64,000 bases of DNA from Lachnospiraceae bacterium (GCA_024682075.1 JAIKZQ010000021.1:1-64000); one strand, 5' to 3'. Positions 1 to 9,071 are shown, counted from the first letter of the stretch. The notes: a model not told the origin generated them from the sequence alone. Numbers and translations: made by a program.

Positions 1-1
1 T

Positions 2-886
2 GATGAACTCCACAAACAGCTATACGACTCCAGGGTAGTCCATGCCGATGAGACTCCGGTGAGAGTCATACGGGATGGCAGGGGTTCAAATGCCAAAAGT
101 TACATGTGGGTCTACTGTAACAATCCGGGCATCGAGAAAAATCCGATAATACTGTATGACTATCAAAAGACCCGCAAGGCAGACCACCCAAGGGATTTCC
201 TTTCAAGATACTCGGGCATAGTGGTCACCGATGGATACCAGGTATATCACACCATAGATAATGAACGTGAAGACCTGACCGTTGCCGGATGCTGGATCCA
301 CGCAAAACGCGGATTCTCTGAGATCATCAAATCTCTCGGCGAGACCGGCTCAAAAGGCACCATAGCGAAAGAGGCGGCGGACCGGATATCGATGATATTC
401 CATCTGGACAACCAGCTTGACGGATTATCCGCTACAGAGCGAAAACGCAGGCGAAACATTGACATCAAGCCCAAGGTCAATGACTTCTTTGCGTGGGCAA
501 AAAAGCATATCGACACAGGAGACGTCCGTGGCCAGACAGCCAAGGCTCTGCAATACTGTCTTAATCAGGAAAAATATCTTCGTGTATTCCTGAAAGATGG
601 TCATGTACCCATGGACAACAATACAGCCAAGCATGCCATACGTCCGTTCACTCTCGGAAGGAAGAACTGGGTGAACATCGACTCCATAAACGGTGCAAAC
701 GCCAGTGCGATCGCATACAGTATCGTTGAAACCGCTCTGGCAAACCACATCAATGTTCATGATTACTTCGAATACCTCTTTTCAAAAATGCCCGATCATC
801 TTGATGACAGCGACCGGTCATTTATAACCGATTTTCTCCCCTGGTCTCCTGAAGTGATAAAACACTGCAAGAGACAATCCAAGTAA
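2..886 (+). CDS. IS66 family transposase (TnpC), 3' part only
   Basis: C-terminal part of the DDE transposase of an IS66 element; the reading frame is open to the left window edge, so the true start lies outside. Visible landmarks of the IS66 DDE domain are HADETPVR (first Asp at 47-49), VVTDGYQVYH (second Asp at 230-232) and DNNTAKHAIRPFTLGRKNW near the end. In most family members the last motif reads DNNxAExxIRP, with Glu as the presumed third catalytic residue; here that codon (629-631) is AAG, Lys. The C-terminal tail (SIVETALANHINVHDYFEYL) is typical of clostridial IS66 members. No TnpA or TnpB is visible because they would lie further left. The element marks the left edge of the polysaccharide locus. 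Confidence 0.9.
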   Translation, partial: DELHKQLYDSRVVHADETPVRVIRDGRGSNAKSYMWVYCNNPGIEKNPIILYDYQKTRKADHPRDFLSRYSGIVVTDGYQVYHTIDNEREDLTVAGCWIHAKRGFSEIIKSLGETGSKGTIAKEAADRISMIFHLDNQLDGLSATERKRRRNIDIKPKVNDFFAWAKKHIDTGDVRGQTAKALQYCLNQEKYLRVFLKDGHVPMDNNTAKHAIRPFTLGRKNWVNIDSINGANASAIAYSIVETALANHINVHDYFEYLFSKMPDHLDDSDRSFITDFLPWSPEVIKHCKRQSK

Positions 887-921
887 ATTTTTCAAGGAAC
901 AAAAATATATCAATCCACCGG

Positions 922-943
922 AATCCGCTTCACAGAGCGGATT
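922..943 (+). terminator. Hairpin terminator after the IS66 transposase
   Basis: AATCCGCT (922-929) pairs with AGCGGATT (936-943) around a six-base loop and is followed by TCTTTAT. It sits 36 bases after the transposase stop. The T-run is short, so termination may be modest. Confidence 0.5.
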
Positions 944-1137
944 TCTTTATGTGGCAGTACCCATGTTTGAGTATTTACCGACATAGTCTCGATTGACACT
1001 AAACTCATTTATTCCATAATATGTTACATTTTCATCCAAGCTACATAGTCCAAAAAATAATGTGCTATAACAATTTTGCAACAGCACTTTTAAGCAGCAT
1101 CTAAAGAGATTCCCTTAAAAGGAATGCAATAGAACAC

Positions 1138-2307
1138 TCATCCAACATATTCCCCATGAAACACCGCTAATTTTTTATACACAAATCTATCTTCCCATTC
1201 ATCTTGCTCAAATCCAAGGTTCAAAAAAACGCGCTGAGATACTATATTCTCTTTCAGCACATCCGCAGAAACGTTAACGTTGCCGTATAGTTCTACCACC
1301 TTATTCTCAAGCAATTTTATTATCATGCTACCATATCCTCTTCCCCTGTATTCGGTTCCAATCAAATAAGAAATCTCATATCCCTCATCCACAGAATCTA
1401 TTCTAGCCTGTCCAACCGGCACTCCGCCCACAGTCAGCATAAATAACTTAACATCATTTCGATCTAAAGTTTTCTTAAACCACTGAATATGATTATCATA
1501 TATTATGACATCATGGTTAAATGAATTCTTTCGCGTTTCAGCGTCATTTCTCCATTCAAAAACAATGTCCGCATCTCCAATTACAGCGTCTCTAAGCTGA
1601 ACATCACGTAAAAAATTATACTTATACTCAGCGATAATCCATCCAAATTCATCATAAAGATCTTGATGTTCCATTGTTGTCAGCACAAACGGAATCGTTC
1701 TACTAGGAATAAAGCTCTTTTCTTTGATAAATGCTTGTGTTTTTACAAAGAAAAACTGACCTGCATCTCTAAAAACAGGGTCAATTTCTTTACTGTTTTT
1801 ATTCCGATAGGAAGGCCATTTGTATTCAATAAATCCATTTGAATCCAGAACAAAACAACGCTGTGGAGGATAATTATATTTTATTAACGGTATGATTGCA
1901 TCAGCATCTGAATTAATTAAAATGTTAAAATTACTTAATAAAACCTGTCGTGTAACAAATGGTGCAACAGGGTATATGCAACAGATATAATCATATATCT
2001 TTCCTAAACGCTTATAATTTGATATAACATCGTTCAAAACATCATTTATCCCCTCCTCATGATATGCCTTTCCAGTATTTCTATAAAAGGGGACTTTTGC
2101 TCCATATTGAATAGCTACATTGGCAATTATCTCATTGTCCGTTGATACCATAACCTCATCAAATAGTTGAGAATCTAAAGCTGCCCGAATAGAATAAGAT
2201 ATTACCGGCAACTTGCAGAATTCGCTTAAGCACTTCTGCTTAGATTCGTTCACCTCGTATCTGGCAGGAATAATAGCGATGCCTTTCTTTATTATATTGT
2301 TACTCAT
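1138..2307 (-). CDS. PseF-like cytidylyltransferase fused to a PseH-like GNAT acetyltransferase
   Basis: 389 residues with two domains. Residues 1-230 resemble acylneuraminate/pseudaminate cytidylyltransferases (AIIPAR at the start, DEVMVSTDNEIIANVAIQYGA at 50-70, and RDAGQFFFV at 180-188), which make CMP-sugars. Residues 235-385 are a GNAT domain with the acetyl-CoA loop RGRGYG at 321-326, like PseH, which N-acetylates the 4-amino group in pseudaminic acid synthesis. A fusion would join two non-consecutive steps of that pathway. Oddity: the nucleotide-binding loop that normally reads ARGGSKRIPRKN is here ARYEVNESKQKC, with the Gly-Gly-Ser lost, so CTP transfer is uncertain. The gene is last in the leftward locus, separated from the upstream amidotransferase by 234 bases holding a homopolymer tract. 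Confidence 0.8.
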   Translation of the reverse strand: MSNNIIKKGIAIIPARYEVNESKQKCLSEFCKLPVISYSIRAALDSQLFDEVMVSTDNEIIANVAIQYGAKVPFYRNTGKAYHEEGINDVLNDVISNYKRLGKIYDYICCIYPVAPFVTRQVLLSNFNILINSDADAIIPLIKYNYPPQRCFVLDSNGFIEYKWPSYRNKNSKEIDPVFRDAGQFFFVKTQAFIKEKSFIPSRTIPFVLTTMEHQDLYDEFGWIIAEYKYNFLRDVQLRDAVIGDADIVFEWRNDAETRKNSFNHDVIIYDNHIQWFKKTLDRNDVKLFMLTVGGVPVGQARIDSVDEGYEISYLIGTEYRGRGYGSMIIKLLENKVVELYGNVNVSADVLKENIVSQRVFLNLGFEQDEWEDRFVYKKLAVFHGEYVG

Positions 2308-2389
2308 TATTCCATTCCTTATATATCATTCAATAGCGCGTGAACAAAAAGCATATTTTTACTGAAAATAATAAAATGCTACATATAAA

Positions 2390-2409
2390 TTTTTTTTTTT
2401 TGGGGGGGG
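2390..2409. repeat. T12-G8 homopolymer tract upstream of the PseF-like fusion gene
   Basis: Twelve T followed directly by eight G on the plus strand, in the gap between 2542 and 2307. Read on the coding (minus) strand it is C8-A12, about 83-103 bases ahead of the PseF-like start. A TTGATA (2416-2411) lies just before it and TATATG (2387-2382) just after, so the tract fills the space a promoter spacer would occupy, though at 23 bases it is longer than the usual 17. Slippage here is plausible; a promoter is only inferred. An 8-bp inverted repeat ACGCCTCG/CGAGGCGT at 2468-2510 lies upstream. Confidence 0.6.
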
Positions 2410-2541
2410 CTATCAAGGCGCTCACGTAATAGATATTTATACGATATATCAAACACTTCTATCGTTAACGCCTCGTCCTTATAAGCATCAACCCACAAGA
2501 AGCGAGGCGTATAAATATACAATCACACTCTTAAAAATTTA

Positions 2542-3567
2542 TTAATCGTCATACTGAGGAGGAAAATAGTCCTTTCTTCTCCAATGACCATTAGCATCCT
2601 TTTGTAACAAATCACGATTTGCATGTTTATCGACGCATTGATCAAAGAACTCCTCGGTAATATCAATTGCCCTGCAAAGATCCCTCTTTGCGCAAGGATC
2701 AAGCACCCAATCTTGTTCAGCAATGTATTGTTCAGCTTGGGCTTTTGTAAGGATACCGTCTCTAACAAATCGTGTTGCAATATCACTAACTCGCTGAAAT
2801 CCAAATTTGGGATATTTGCACCAAACAGCAACAATATATCCAATACTGTCAATCTGGGTATAATTTTCTAACTGCCCCTGTCTCTGCCATTCATTATAAT
2901 AATTTAAATCTCTAAATCCTGCTTCACGTGCACAATTCAAAGAGTCCATAATGGAGTAAGGCCATATAGCACCTAAATAAATTAATTTAGTCTCATCATC
3001 AGAAAGCGGATGGAATATTTCTAATTCATCAGCTGAACCATATTCAAATTCTGCATTCTCACCGTAGAACACCAACTTAATGCCAAATTTCTTTGCGATT
3101 TCGAATGGGGTCTTGTAAAGACGGTCTTCGAACCATTTCAACGGAAACAAATCCTGCTCCAAGCCCTCTCTTGCCTTTTCTTTAAAAGTCTGAGGATTGA
3201 ATCGATATGTAATCATATCGCAATTATACCGTTCAGCAAGATTGCTAAGATTATGCATTCCAGCCTGAGTTTTTGTAAACTCATCTGTCATATTGACGAG
3301 TAGTATATTTTTGCATCCGTGTTCCTCAACAAGTCGTTTAACAATCATATGACTATCTTTTCCACCAGACACTCCTACAAGGCAGTCATATACGGGATGG
3401 GTTTTATTCTCCTTAATATACTGAGTCAGCCACTCCTGTCTAGCCTTAAAATCTATGGTTTTCTTTTTTTCAGCATTTATACAAGCTCCGCAGACATCTC
3501 CAGTCACTACAGTGTTAGGTCGAGTGCCCATAATCATTCCGCATTTCTTGCATTTTTTTATTTCCAT
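2542..3567 (-). CDS. N-acetyl sugar amidotransferase (PseA/WbpG-like)
   Basis: 341 residues. The N terminus holds a CxxC...CxxC pair (KKCKKCG, CGAC) and then the PP-loop pyrophosphatase motif GVSGGKDS, as in the N-acetyl sugar amidotransferase family. PseA of Campylobacter turns an acetamido group of pseudaminic acid into an acetamidino group, and WbpG does the similar step on a mannuronic acid derivative. The later segment GENAEFEYGSADE and the C-terminal tyrosine-rich PQYDD match that family as well. Ammonia-supplying HisH/HisF-like partners, needed by WbpG, are not found in the window. Context with PseC and PseF-like genes suggests the substrate is a pseudaminic-acid-like sugar; that is an inference. 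Confidence 0.85.
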   Translation of the reverse strand: MEIKKCKKCGMIMGTRPNTVVTGDVCGACINAEKKKTIDFKARQEWLTQYIKENKTHPVYDCLVGVSGGKDSHMIVKRLVEEHGCKNILLVNMTDEFTKTQAGMHNLSNLAERYNCDMITYRFNPQTFKEKAREGLEQDLFPLKWFEDRLYKTPFEIAKKFGIKLVFYGENAEFEYGSADELEIFHPLSDDETKLIYLGAIWPYSIMDSLNCAREAGFRDLNYYNEWQRQGQLENYTQIDSIGYIVAVWCKYPKFGFQRVSDIATRFVRDGILTKAQAEQYIAEQDWVLDPCAKRDLCRAIDITEEFFDQCVDKHANRDLLQKDANGHWRRKDYFPPQYDD

Positions 3568-3620
3568 AAATTAAACTCCTTTCATCAAGCAAAATCATTT
3601 CCCGGATTGCTCATACAGCG

Positions 3621-4910
3621 TTATTTTATATTTCTCTTGAAAACGGGGTCAACTTTTCCTCCAAGCAGAATACCATCCACACTATCCTCATCGATTGCCT
3701 GGCGTATCAAAGCAAACGCCTTATCTGTTGCATCCAAATAGTCGTAAGCCTCCTTCTCAGTATGATTTTTATTCAAGAAATAAATAGCAAATACAAGTAT
3801 TCCATTCTGAATCATAGTTTGAGAGTAAACAGATTGAATATCCAGATAAGACAACGATCCGTGCCCCTCAAATGAAACGCCACAATGAGCAGGCATGCCA
3901 GAAACAGAAAGTGTTTCACCAAGGTTATATTTTTCTATTCGTTCCCGGATTCCATCACGCATTATAGTTCCGATTTTATTAATATGTTCATAAAACCCAG
4001 GCTGTTCGAGCTGCTTTATTGTTGCCAAAGAGGCTGCCATTGAAATGCTGTCCCCTCCAAATGTTGTAGAAACAAACACTCCGTGTTCGATTTGTTCCAA
4101 AAGATCTCTTCGTCCGGCAACTGCTGATATAGGATAACCATTTGCCATTCCTTTTCCAAACGCTACAAGATCAGGAGAAACCCCAAACACTTCTTGGGCA
4201 CCGCCCAAAGCATAGTGAAAGCCCGAAACCACCTCATCAAAGATCAAAATAGCTCCATATTTATGTGCTAATTCCTTAACTCCTTCCAAATAGCCTTCTT
4301 TAGGTCCATCGCTTTGAATCGGTTCTAAAATCACCGCAGCAACACTATTATTCTGAAGCTTATTCTCCAAATCCAAAAGATCATTGTAAATGAAATTTAC
4401 AGTCAAATCACATACAGATTGCGGAACACCCTTGTTGTTAGCAGATGCTCCAATAGACCAATCATGCATACCATGATATCCTGACATAAGTATAACATCT
4501 CTACCTGTATATGCTCTTGCAAGGCGAACAGCCGCGGTAGTTGCATCCCCGCCGTTCTTCACAAAGCGAACCATCTCAGCACAAGGTATAATATCACACA
4601 ATTTTTCAGCCAGCTCCACTTCCAATTCCGATTGAAGTGATCCACTGGCAAATTTGTTGACCTGCCTAATAACTGCAGCGTTAACATCCGGATCATTATA
4701 ACCGATCGTAATTGGGCCTAATGCACACATAAAATCTATAAATTTATTACCATCAACATCATAAATATAACACCCTTCGCCATGATCCATATAGCTTGGG
4801 GCTACTCCTTTACAAAAGTATCGATAAGATTTGCTATAGGTCTGTGCAGCAAGTGGAGAAACTTTAATCTCACGTTCAAGTAATTCATTTGTTTTAATAA
4901 ATGTATGCAT
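3621..4910 (-). CDS. Class III PLP aminotransferase, glutamate-1-semialdehyde aminomutase-like
   Basis: 429 residues, full length for the family. Seen: KNGGDATTAAVRLARAYTGRD at 118-138 (PLP phosphate-binding region), FDEVVSGF with Asp225 pairing with the pyridine nitrogen, and AFGKGMANGYP with the PLP lysine at 253. The overall sequence resembles HemL (glutamate-1-semialdehyde 2,1-aminomutase), but no other heme gene is near. It lies between the SpsF-like gene (17-base gap) and the amidotransferase gene. In sugar loci such enzymes are thought to aminate or isomerise a keto group of a precursor; the real substrate is unknown. Confidence 0.85.
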   Translation of the reverse strand: MHTFIKTNELLEREIKVSPLAAQTYSKSYRYFCKGVAPSYMDHGEGCYIYDVDGNKFIDFMCALGPITIGYNDPDVNAAVIRQVNKFASGSLQSELEVELAEKLCDIIPCAEMVRFVKNGGDATTAAVRLARAYTGRDVILMSGYHGMHDWSIGASANNKGVPQSVCDLTVNFIYNDLLDLENKLQNNSVAAVILEPIQSDGPKEGYLEGVKELAHKYGAILIFDEVVSGFHYALGGAQEVFGVSPDLVAFGKGMANGYPISAVAGRRDLLEQIEHGVFVSTTFGGDSISMAASLATIKQLEQPGFYEHINKIGTIMRDGIRERIEKYNLGETLSVSGMPAHCGVSFEGHGSLSYLDIQSVYSQTMIQNGILVFAIYFLNKNHTEKEAYDYLDATDKAFALIRQAIDEDSVDGILLGGKVDPVFKRNIK

Positions 4911-4927
4911 ATTTAGCTTCCTCTAAA

Positions 4928-5701
4928 TTATTTATTTTTTATGATCTTATCTTCAATGATTGATTTTTTCAGTCCTTCATTACGTGAAAACATCTTATTT
5001 ATTTCAACAATATCCGGGTTCAAACTCAAAAAATCCAGTATTTCCTTATATCCGAAATTTTCGCTTTTACAATCAGTAATAAAATGATTATATATTCTCG
5101 AAACCGCCTCAAAATCTTCAGGCTCATCTACAGTCCATCTATGATTGCCAAAGAAACCTATCGGTGATTCAAAGTTTTGAATCTTAAACATTTCAGGCCT
5201 TCTAACAATATACTGTGTCACATGTTCCCTTTCAAATGTATGCACAGCTTCTTTCCAACTTTTTTCAAGAGCAGAATACTTTACAATTTCAAAATCCAAT
5301 CCATCAGCAAATTCTTCTGTCAAAGCATTTGTACAATAATCAGTATCTATATCTAATTTTTCCAAGGCCTGATCCAATAATTGTGAATCAAAACATGGAC
5401 AATCAGCGGTCAGCCTTATGATGTAATCTGGTTTAAGCAACTTTGCATATTGAAAAAAACGATCCAGCACATCATCCTCAGATCCAACGCCCACTCGTAC
5501 ATTCAAGTCTGAACACAGCCTAAGGATGGGAAGATTATTTTTCTCTACAGAGGTAAGCACCATTACTTCATCAAGTTTTTTACTTTGTTGTGCTCTTTCA
5601 ATTATCCTTTGAAGCACAGGTTTTCCACAAAGATCCTTAAGTACTTTATTAGGTAATCTTGTGGATCCACACCGAGCCTGTATCATGGCTAAATATTTCA
5701 T
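4928..5701 (-). CDS. spsF: SpsF-like cytidylyltransferase family protein
   Basis: 257 residues. Starts with MIQARCGSTRLPNKVL, the nucleotide-binding signature of the SpsF branch of the CMP-sugar synthetase fold (spore coat polysaccharide protein SpsF of Bacillus). RLTADCPCFD at 133-142 is the expected metal-site region. In spore coat and flagellar glycan loci SpsF-like proteins sit beside NeuB/PseI-like synthases; no such synthase is visible here. Its glycine-rich loop is intact, unlike the PseF-like domain at 1138-2307, so this protein may be the one that really activates the sugar. Located nine bases after the aldo/keto reductase stop. Confidence 0.8.
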   Translation of the reverse strand: MKYLAMIQARCGSTRLPNKVLKDLCGKPVLQRIIERAQQSKKLDEVMVLTSVEKNNLPILRLCSDLNVRVGVGSEDDVLDRFFQYAKLLKPDYIIRLTADCPCFDSQLLDQALEKLDIDTDYCTNALTEEFADGLDFEIVKYSALEKSWKEAVHTFEREHVTQYIVRRPEMFKIQNFESPIGFFGNHRWTVDEPEDFEAVSRIYNHFITDCKSENFGYKEILDFLSLNPDIVEINKMFSRNEGLKKSIIEDKIIKNK

Positions 5702-5710
5702 CTAAATCAT

Positions 5711-6601
5711 TCACCTCCATAATGTTGGATTGACCACTTTATCTTCTACATTCTCAAAAGCTCTTGAAATATCTTGTATCAGCTCTCTTGGTAGTGAAAA
5801 GTCCTTCAGTTCAATATATTCTTCAAGTTGTTTTATGTTATCTGATCCAAAAACAACATAATCTATGCCACTTCTACATCCAACATATCCTATAGCAACC
5901 TGCAATGGCTCAACTTTATACTGTTTACAAATTGAATGAAAACGTTCTATATAGCCCCTTGCATATTTTACTTTCTCTGGTAATTCATTTGCATCCATCA
6001 TAATAAGGCCTTGTAAAAGAGATGATCTGGCAAATACTAAGACGTCTTTTTCTTTTGCAATTTCAAAAAAACCAGCCTTGTCCAGCCGACGATCAAATAC
6101 ATTATATGGAATTTGTATTGCCCCAATCGAAGGATATTCCAAAGCTTTCATGGCTTCTTCCGGGCTATAAATTGATACGCCTATTCTATCGGCAAGACCT
6201 ACTTCTTTTACTTTTGCCAGTGCTTCCACTGCCTTGTCATTGAATATATATGTAGCATTATGAAAAAGGTACGCTTCAAATTTTTTTATGCCAATAGTAT
6301 CCAAACTTGACTTTGCACTCTTTATAGCAATTTCAGACCATTCACCCTTATTATTTTCAGTAAATGAATCCGGTTTCAATTTTGAAACCACGCCAACTTT
6401 ATCAATATTGCTCGGACAAAATGAAAAATACTTTCCAAGAACAGTTTCAGCACTCCCATAAGCCGATGCTGTATCCAACAATGTCACGCCATTATCTATG
6501 GCATACGAGAGCATATTAAAAACCGCTTCTTCCTGTGGCTGACCATTGCTCTGAATACCATAATTCAAACCAAACTGAGCTGTTCCCAAACACAGATTCA
6601 T
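5711..6601 (-). CDS. Aldo/keto reductase
   Basis: 296 residues from the ATG at 6601. That start is preferred over an in-frame one at 6637 because it overlaps the upstream stop as ATGA and has AAAGGGGA just ahead. The family tetrad is visible: Asp in TLLDTASAYG, Tyr in the same motif, Lys in VVSKLKPDS and His in EAYLFHNATY. The C-terminal SDNIKQLEEYIELKD segment binds NADPH in relatives. Members of this branch occur with SpsF and aminotransferases in sugar loci, reducing a keto or aldehyde group; the exact reaction is not known. It is translationally coupled to the acetyltransferase gene upstream. Confidence 0.85.
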   Translation of the reverse strand: MNLCLGTAQFGLNYGIQSNGQPQEEAVFNMLSYAIDNGVTLLDTASAYGSAETVLGKYFSFCPSNIDKVGVVSKLKPDSFTENNKGEWSEIAIKSAKSSLDTIGIKKFEAYLFHNATYIFNDKAVEALAKVKEVGLADRIGVSIYSPEEAMKALEYPSIGAIQIPYNVFDRRLDKAGFFEIAKEKDVLVFARSSLLQGLIMMDANELPEKVKYARGYIERFHSICKQYKVEPLQVAIGYVGCRSGIDYVVFGSDNIKQLEEYIELKDFSLPRELIQDISRAFENVEDKVVNPTLWR

Positions 6602-7170
6602 ATCGCAGATTCCCCTTTTATTACGCCCGACTGCCATTCATCTTTTAGGAGCCCGTACCTGTACACATTCATATAATTGCCATTAAGTCTCACCTGTTGC
6701 CTAAACACGCCTTCCCTCACAAATCCACACTTTTCCAGAGCACGCCAGCTTCCGACTGCTGCTTCGTATGCGCCCGCCTCGATTCTATGAAGCAACAATT
6801 GTTCGAATCCAAATTGACAAATAAGCTGTATTGCTTCCGTTGCAATTCCTTTATGCCATTGATCTTTCTCACCAATGAAATAGCTAATATCCGCATGATT
6901 ATAATGTGAGTTAATGGGGCCTATTTTAATATTCCCTATATGTAAGTTGTTTTCCATAAGAACAATAGCAAACAATAAGCTATGGTCGTTTTCCCTTTGT
7001 GACTTCACAAATGTTTTTATCGATTCAAGATTTTGATCAGACCATCTAGTTTCTAAATATTGATTAACTTCAGGATCATTAAGCCAATCCACATACCGCT
7101 CAGTGCAATCTGTCATTTCAGCCTGACGAAGATAAATCTTTTTTCCATATAAAACACTCTGTGTTATCAT
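6598..7170 (-). CDS. GNAT acetyltransferase, RimJ/RimL type
   Basis: 190 residues. LRQAEMTDCTERYVDWLNDPEVNQYL at the start and GIATEAIQLICQFGFEQLLLHRIEAGAYEAAVGSWRALEKCGFVREG later are characteristic of the RimJ/PseH-like GNAT family; the acetyl-CoA loop is WHKGIATEA. It probably N-acetylates an amino sugar made by the neighbouring aminotransferases. It is the first gene of a tight group running leftward (ATGA overlap with the reductase), after a 122-base gap from the polymerase gene at 7293. A role in protein acetylation cannot be excluded from sequence alone. Confidence 0.85.
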   Translation of the reverse strand: MITQSVLYGKKIYLRQAEMTDCTERYVDWLNDPEVNQYLETRWSDQNLESIKTFVKSQRENDHSLLFAIVLMENNLHIGNIKIGPINSHYNHADISYFIGEKDQWHKGIATEAIQLICQFGFEQLLLHRIEAGAYEAAVGSWRALEKCGFVREGVFRQQVRLNGNYMNVYRYGLLKDEWQSGVIKGESAI

Positions 7171-7292
7171 ATAAAACCTTCACTTCCTAAAAAATACTCA
7201 TTCAATATATTCCCGCATAAATTATTGTGTCCTATACGTTAAATGTCAAGTTATAGATAATTATATACCTCACAAAAATAATTTACTTTCGA

Positions 7293-9071
7293 TTATGAAT
7301 TGCGCCACACAAGCAATCCCACAACCATAAACAATCCAGAGAAAAGGAATTGACCTGTAAAAACGTTGCATTCAAAAAGCCCCGATACAAAAAAACCCGA
7401 CAAGTATACCATCGGAAGCACATATGATGCAGATAGTGAACATATCTCGGATTCAACTAAAGTATCATATTCAAATTGTGAATACTCTAGTGCCTTCATA
7501 AATGATATCTTTATCCCCCATACAATTATCAGAGAAAAGATAACGCCTGTTATAATTCCAAAGCAGTAACTAATCTGTAAAAACGAATTATGAGCATGTC
7601 CTATCCTTTGGCCAACATAAAACTCCGGATATAATTCTGAATGTCCCCAAAGATTTAACCTCTGAATTACATTTTTCCATATAACCCTTCGTTCATTTGG
7701 AAAAGGCATTTGCGAATATCCTATCGTCTTTCCATTCTCATCAACGCCAAATATATATGCTAAATGATTCTCATCTGTTCCTGGCATTACACCATCTTCA
7801 TATTCCAACACATAGGTTCCGCCATAATAATCTATTGATTCACTCGGGATTGCGGTATTCAATATTACGTTTATCAATGGCATGTGATCAAATGTGAAAA
7901 ATAAACAAATACTATTAATACCGCTTGAGCTATGATTAGTAAGCAATCTTCTCAGATAACTGATCATTCCAGATCCCACAGCGTTTTCAAACGTAGTATA
8001 CTTCGGAGAATCTATTGGATCCCAAGAATGAACTTTATATTCAGAATAATCTCTGTACCACACAGGATGATGTCTAAGCGCAGGTATATATCTTGCGCAT
8101 GCATATACTGGATACAACAAGATAATAAAACAAATAAAGATAAGTAAACCTTTCGCTAGGAACTGTTTAATCTTTACTATATTTCGATATTTAGACGAAA
8201 TCATCTCCGTCAGCAAATACATTAGGGTCATAAATGAAACCCCCAAAAATGCACTTCGAGAGCCGGTATAAAAAGCGAAATCGAAGAGAGAAATCGTCAG
8301 TAAAAAAAACAAAACCTTCGTAATCTTAGAAAAGAGAGTATTTTTTTTGACAAAAGCAGAATGAGTCATTATCCATGATTTAGTCAAGAAACCCGCCATG
8401 CAAAACAAATAAAATCCGCCATTGACATTAGGATTAGTAAAATGCCCATAATACCTTGCGCCAGTATCATACGGGCGATAGAGAAACGCTCTGATTTGAA
8501 CCCAGAAGAAAAAGACAATTAATCCATCAGAGATAGCTCGAGTGAGCAGCAATCTATCTTTCTCTGAAAATGATGTCAGATATAATGATCCAAACATCAC
8601 AAAATACCATATTGGCCATATAGCTTCATTTTTCGATAATATACACAATAGCAAAAATACAAGCCACAGCCAAAACACAATTGATAACTTTTTAAAACTT
8701 ACCGCTTTTTCAATTAACAAATACGAAATCATCCTTATTAAGATTGTTCCGTATAATCCAACATTAATAACAGCGGTAATTGTTTGAAACTTATAGTCGG
8801 TATCAGGAGCAAAATACTTATATATTGGATATGAAAATGCAAGAAAAACAATCAGCCAAATCAAATATGGAAGTTTCAAGAAATCCTTGATTTTAAATCT
8901 GCATAAAATCATAGGCAAAACACAAAATCCGACACAATTATTTGATAGTGCCCACTGAGCACCATTACCTATATCTCGAAACACGCCTATCCAACACAGG
9001 CAAATGGTACATGTTAGATATACTAAGTATTCCTTATTTGATTTCAGAGTTTTTATTCCCAATTTATTCAT
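7293..9071 (-). CDS. O-antigen ligase/polymerase-like membrane protein
   Basis: 592 residues from ATG 9071; a TTG at 9110 would add 13 residues and overlap the upstream gene, and neither start has a perfect ribosome site. About 12 hydrophobic segments with a long extracytoplasmic loop (roughly residues 340-490) before the motif GHAHNSFLQISYCFGI, which matches the conserved HxHN region of the Wzy_C/WaaL (PF04932-type) superfamily. Such proteins polymerise or ligate lipid-linked oligosaccharide at the outer face of the membrane. A second protein of this kind is at 19773-21002, so one may polymerise and the other transfer; sequence does not tell which. Confidence 0.8.
   Translation of the reverse strand: MNKLGIKTLKSNKEYLVYLTCTICLCWIGVFRDIGNGAQWALSNNCVGFCVLPMILCRFKIKDFLKLPYLIWLIVFLAFSYPIYKYFAPDTDYKFQTITAVINVGLYGTILIRMISYLLIEKAVSFKKLSIVFWLWLVFLLLCILSKNEAIWPIWYFVMFGSLYLTSFSEKDRLLLTRAISDGLIVFFFWVQIRAFLYRPYDTGARYYGHFTNPNVNGGFYLFCMAGFLTKSWIMTHSAFVKKNTLFSKITKVLFFLLTISLFDFAFYTGSRSAFLGVSFMTLMYLLTEMISSKYRNIVKIKQFLAKGLLIFICFIILLYPVYACARYIPALRHHPVWYRDYSEYKVHSWDPIDSPKYTTFENAVGSGMISYLRRLLTNHSSSGINSICLFFTFDHMPLINVILNTAIPSESIDYYGGTYVLEYEDGVMPGTDENHLAYIFGVDENGKTIGYSQMPFPNERRVIWKNVIQRLNLWGHSELYPEFYVGQRIGHAHNSFLQISYCFGIITGVIFSLIIVWGIKISFMKALEYSQFEYDTLVESEICSLSASYVLPMVYLSGFFVSGLFECNVFTGQFLFSGLFMVVGLLVWRNS

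Noticed and set aside
2468..2510. Riboswitch or attenuator upstream of the PseF-like gene
   Set aside because: Only an 8-bp inverted repeat with a 27-base loop is seen; no known riboswitch core could be recognised.
2523..2852. 109-codon frame overlapping the amidotransferase
   Set aside because: Lies within the amidotransferase gene on the same strand in another frame and has no family features.
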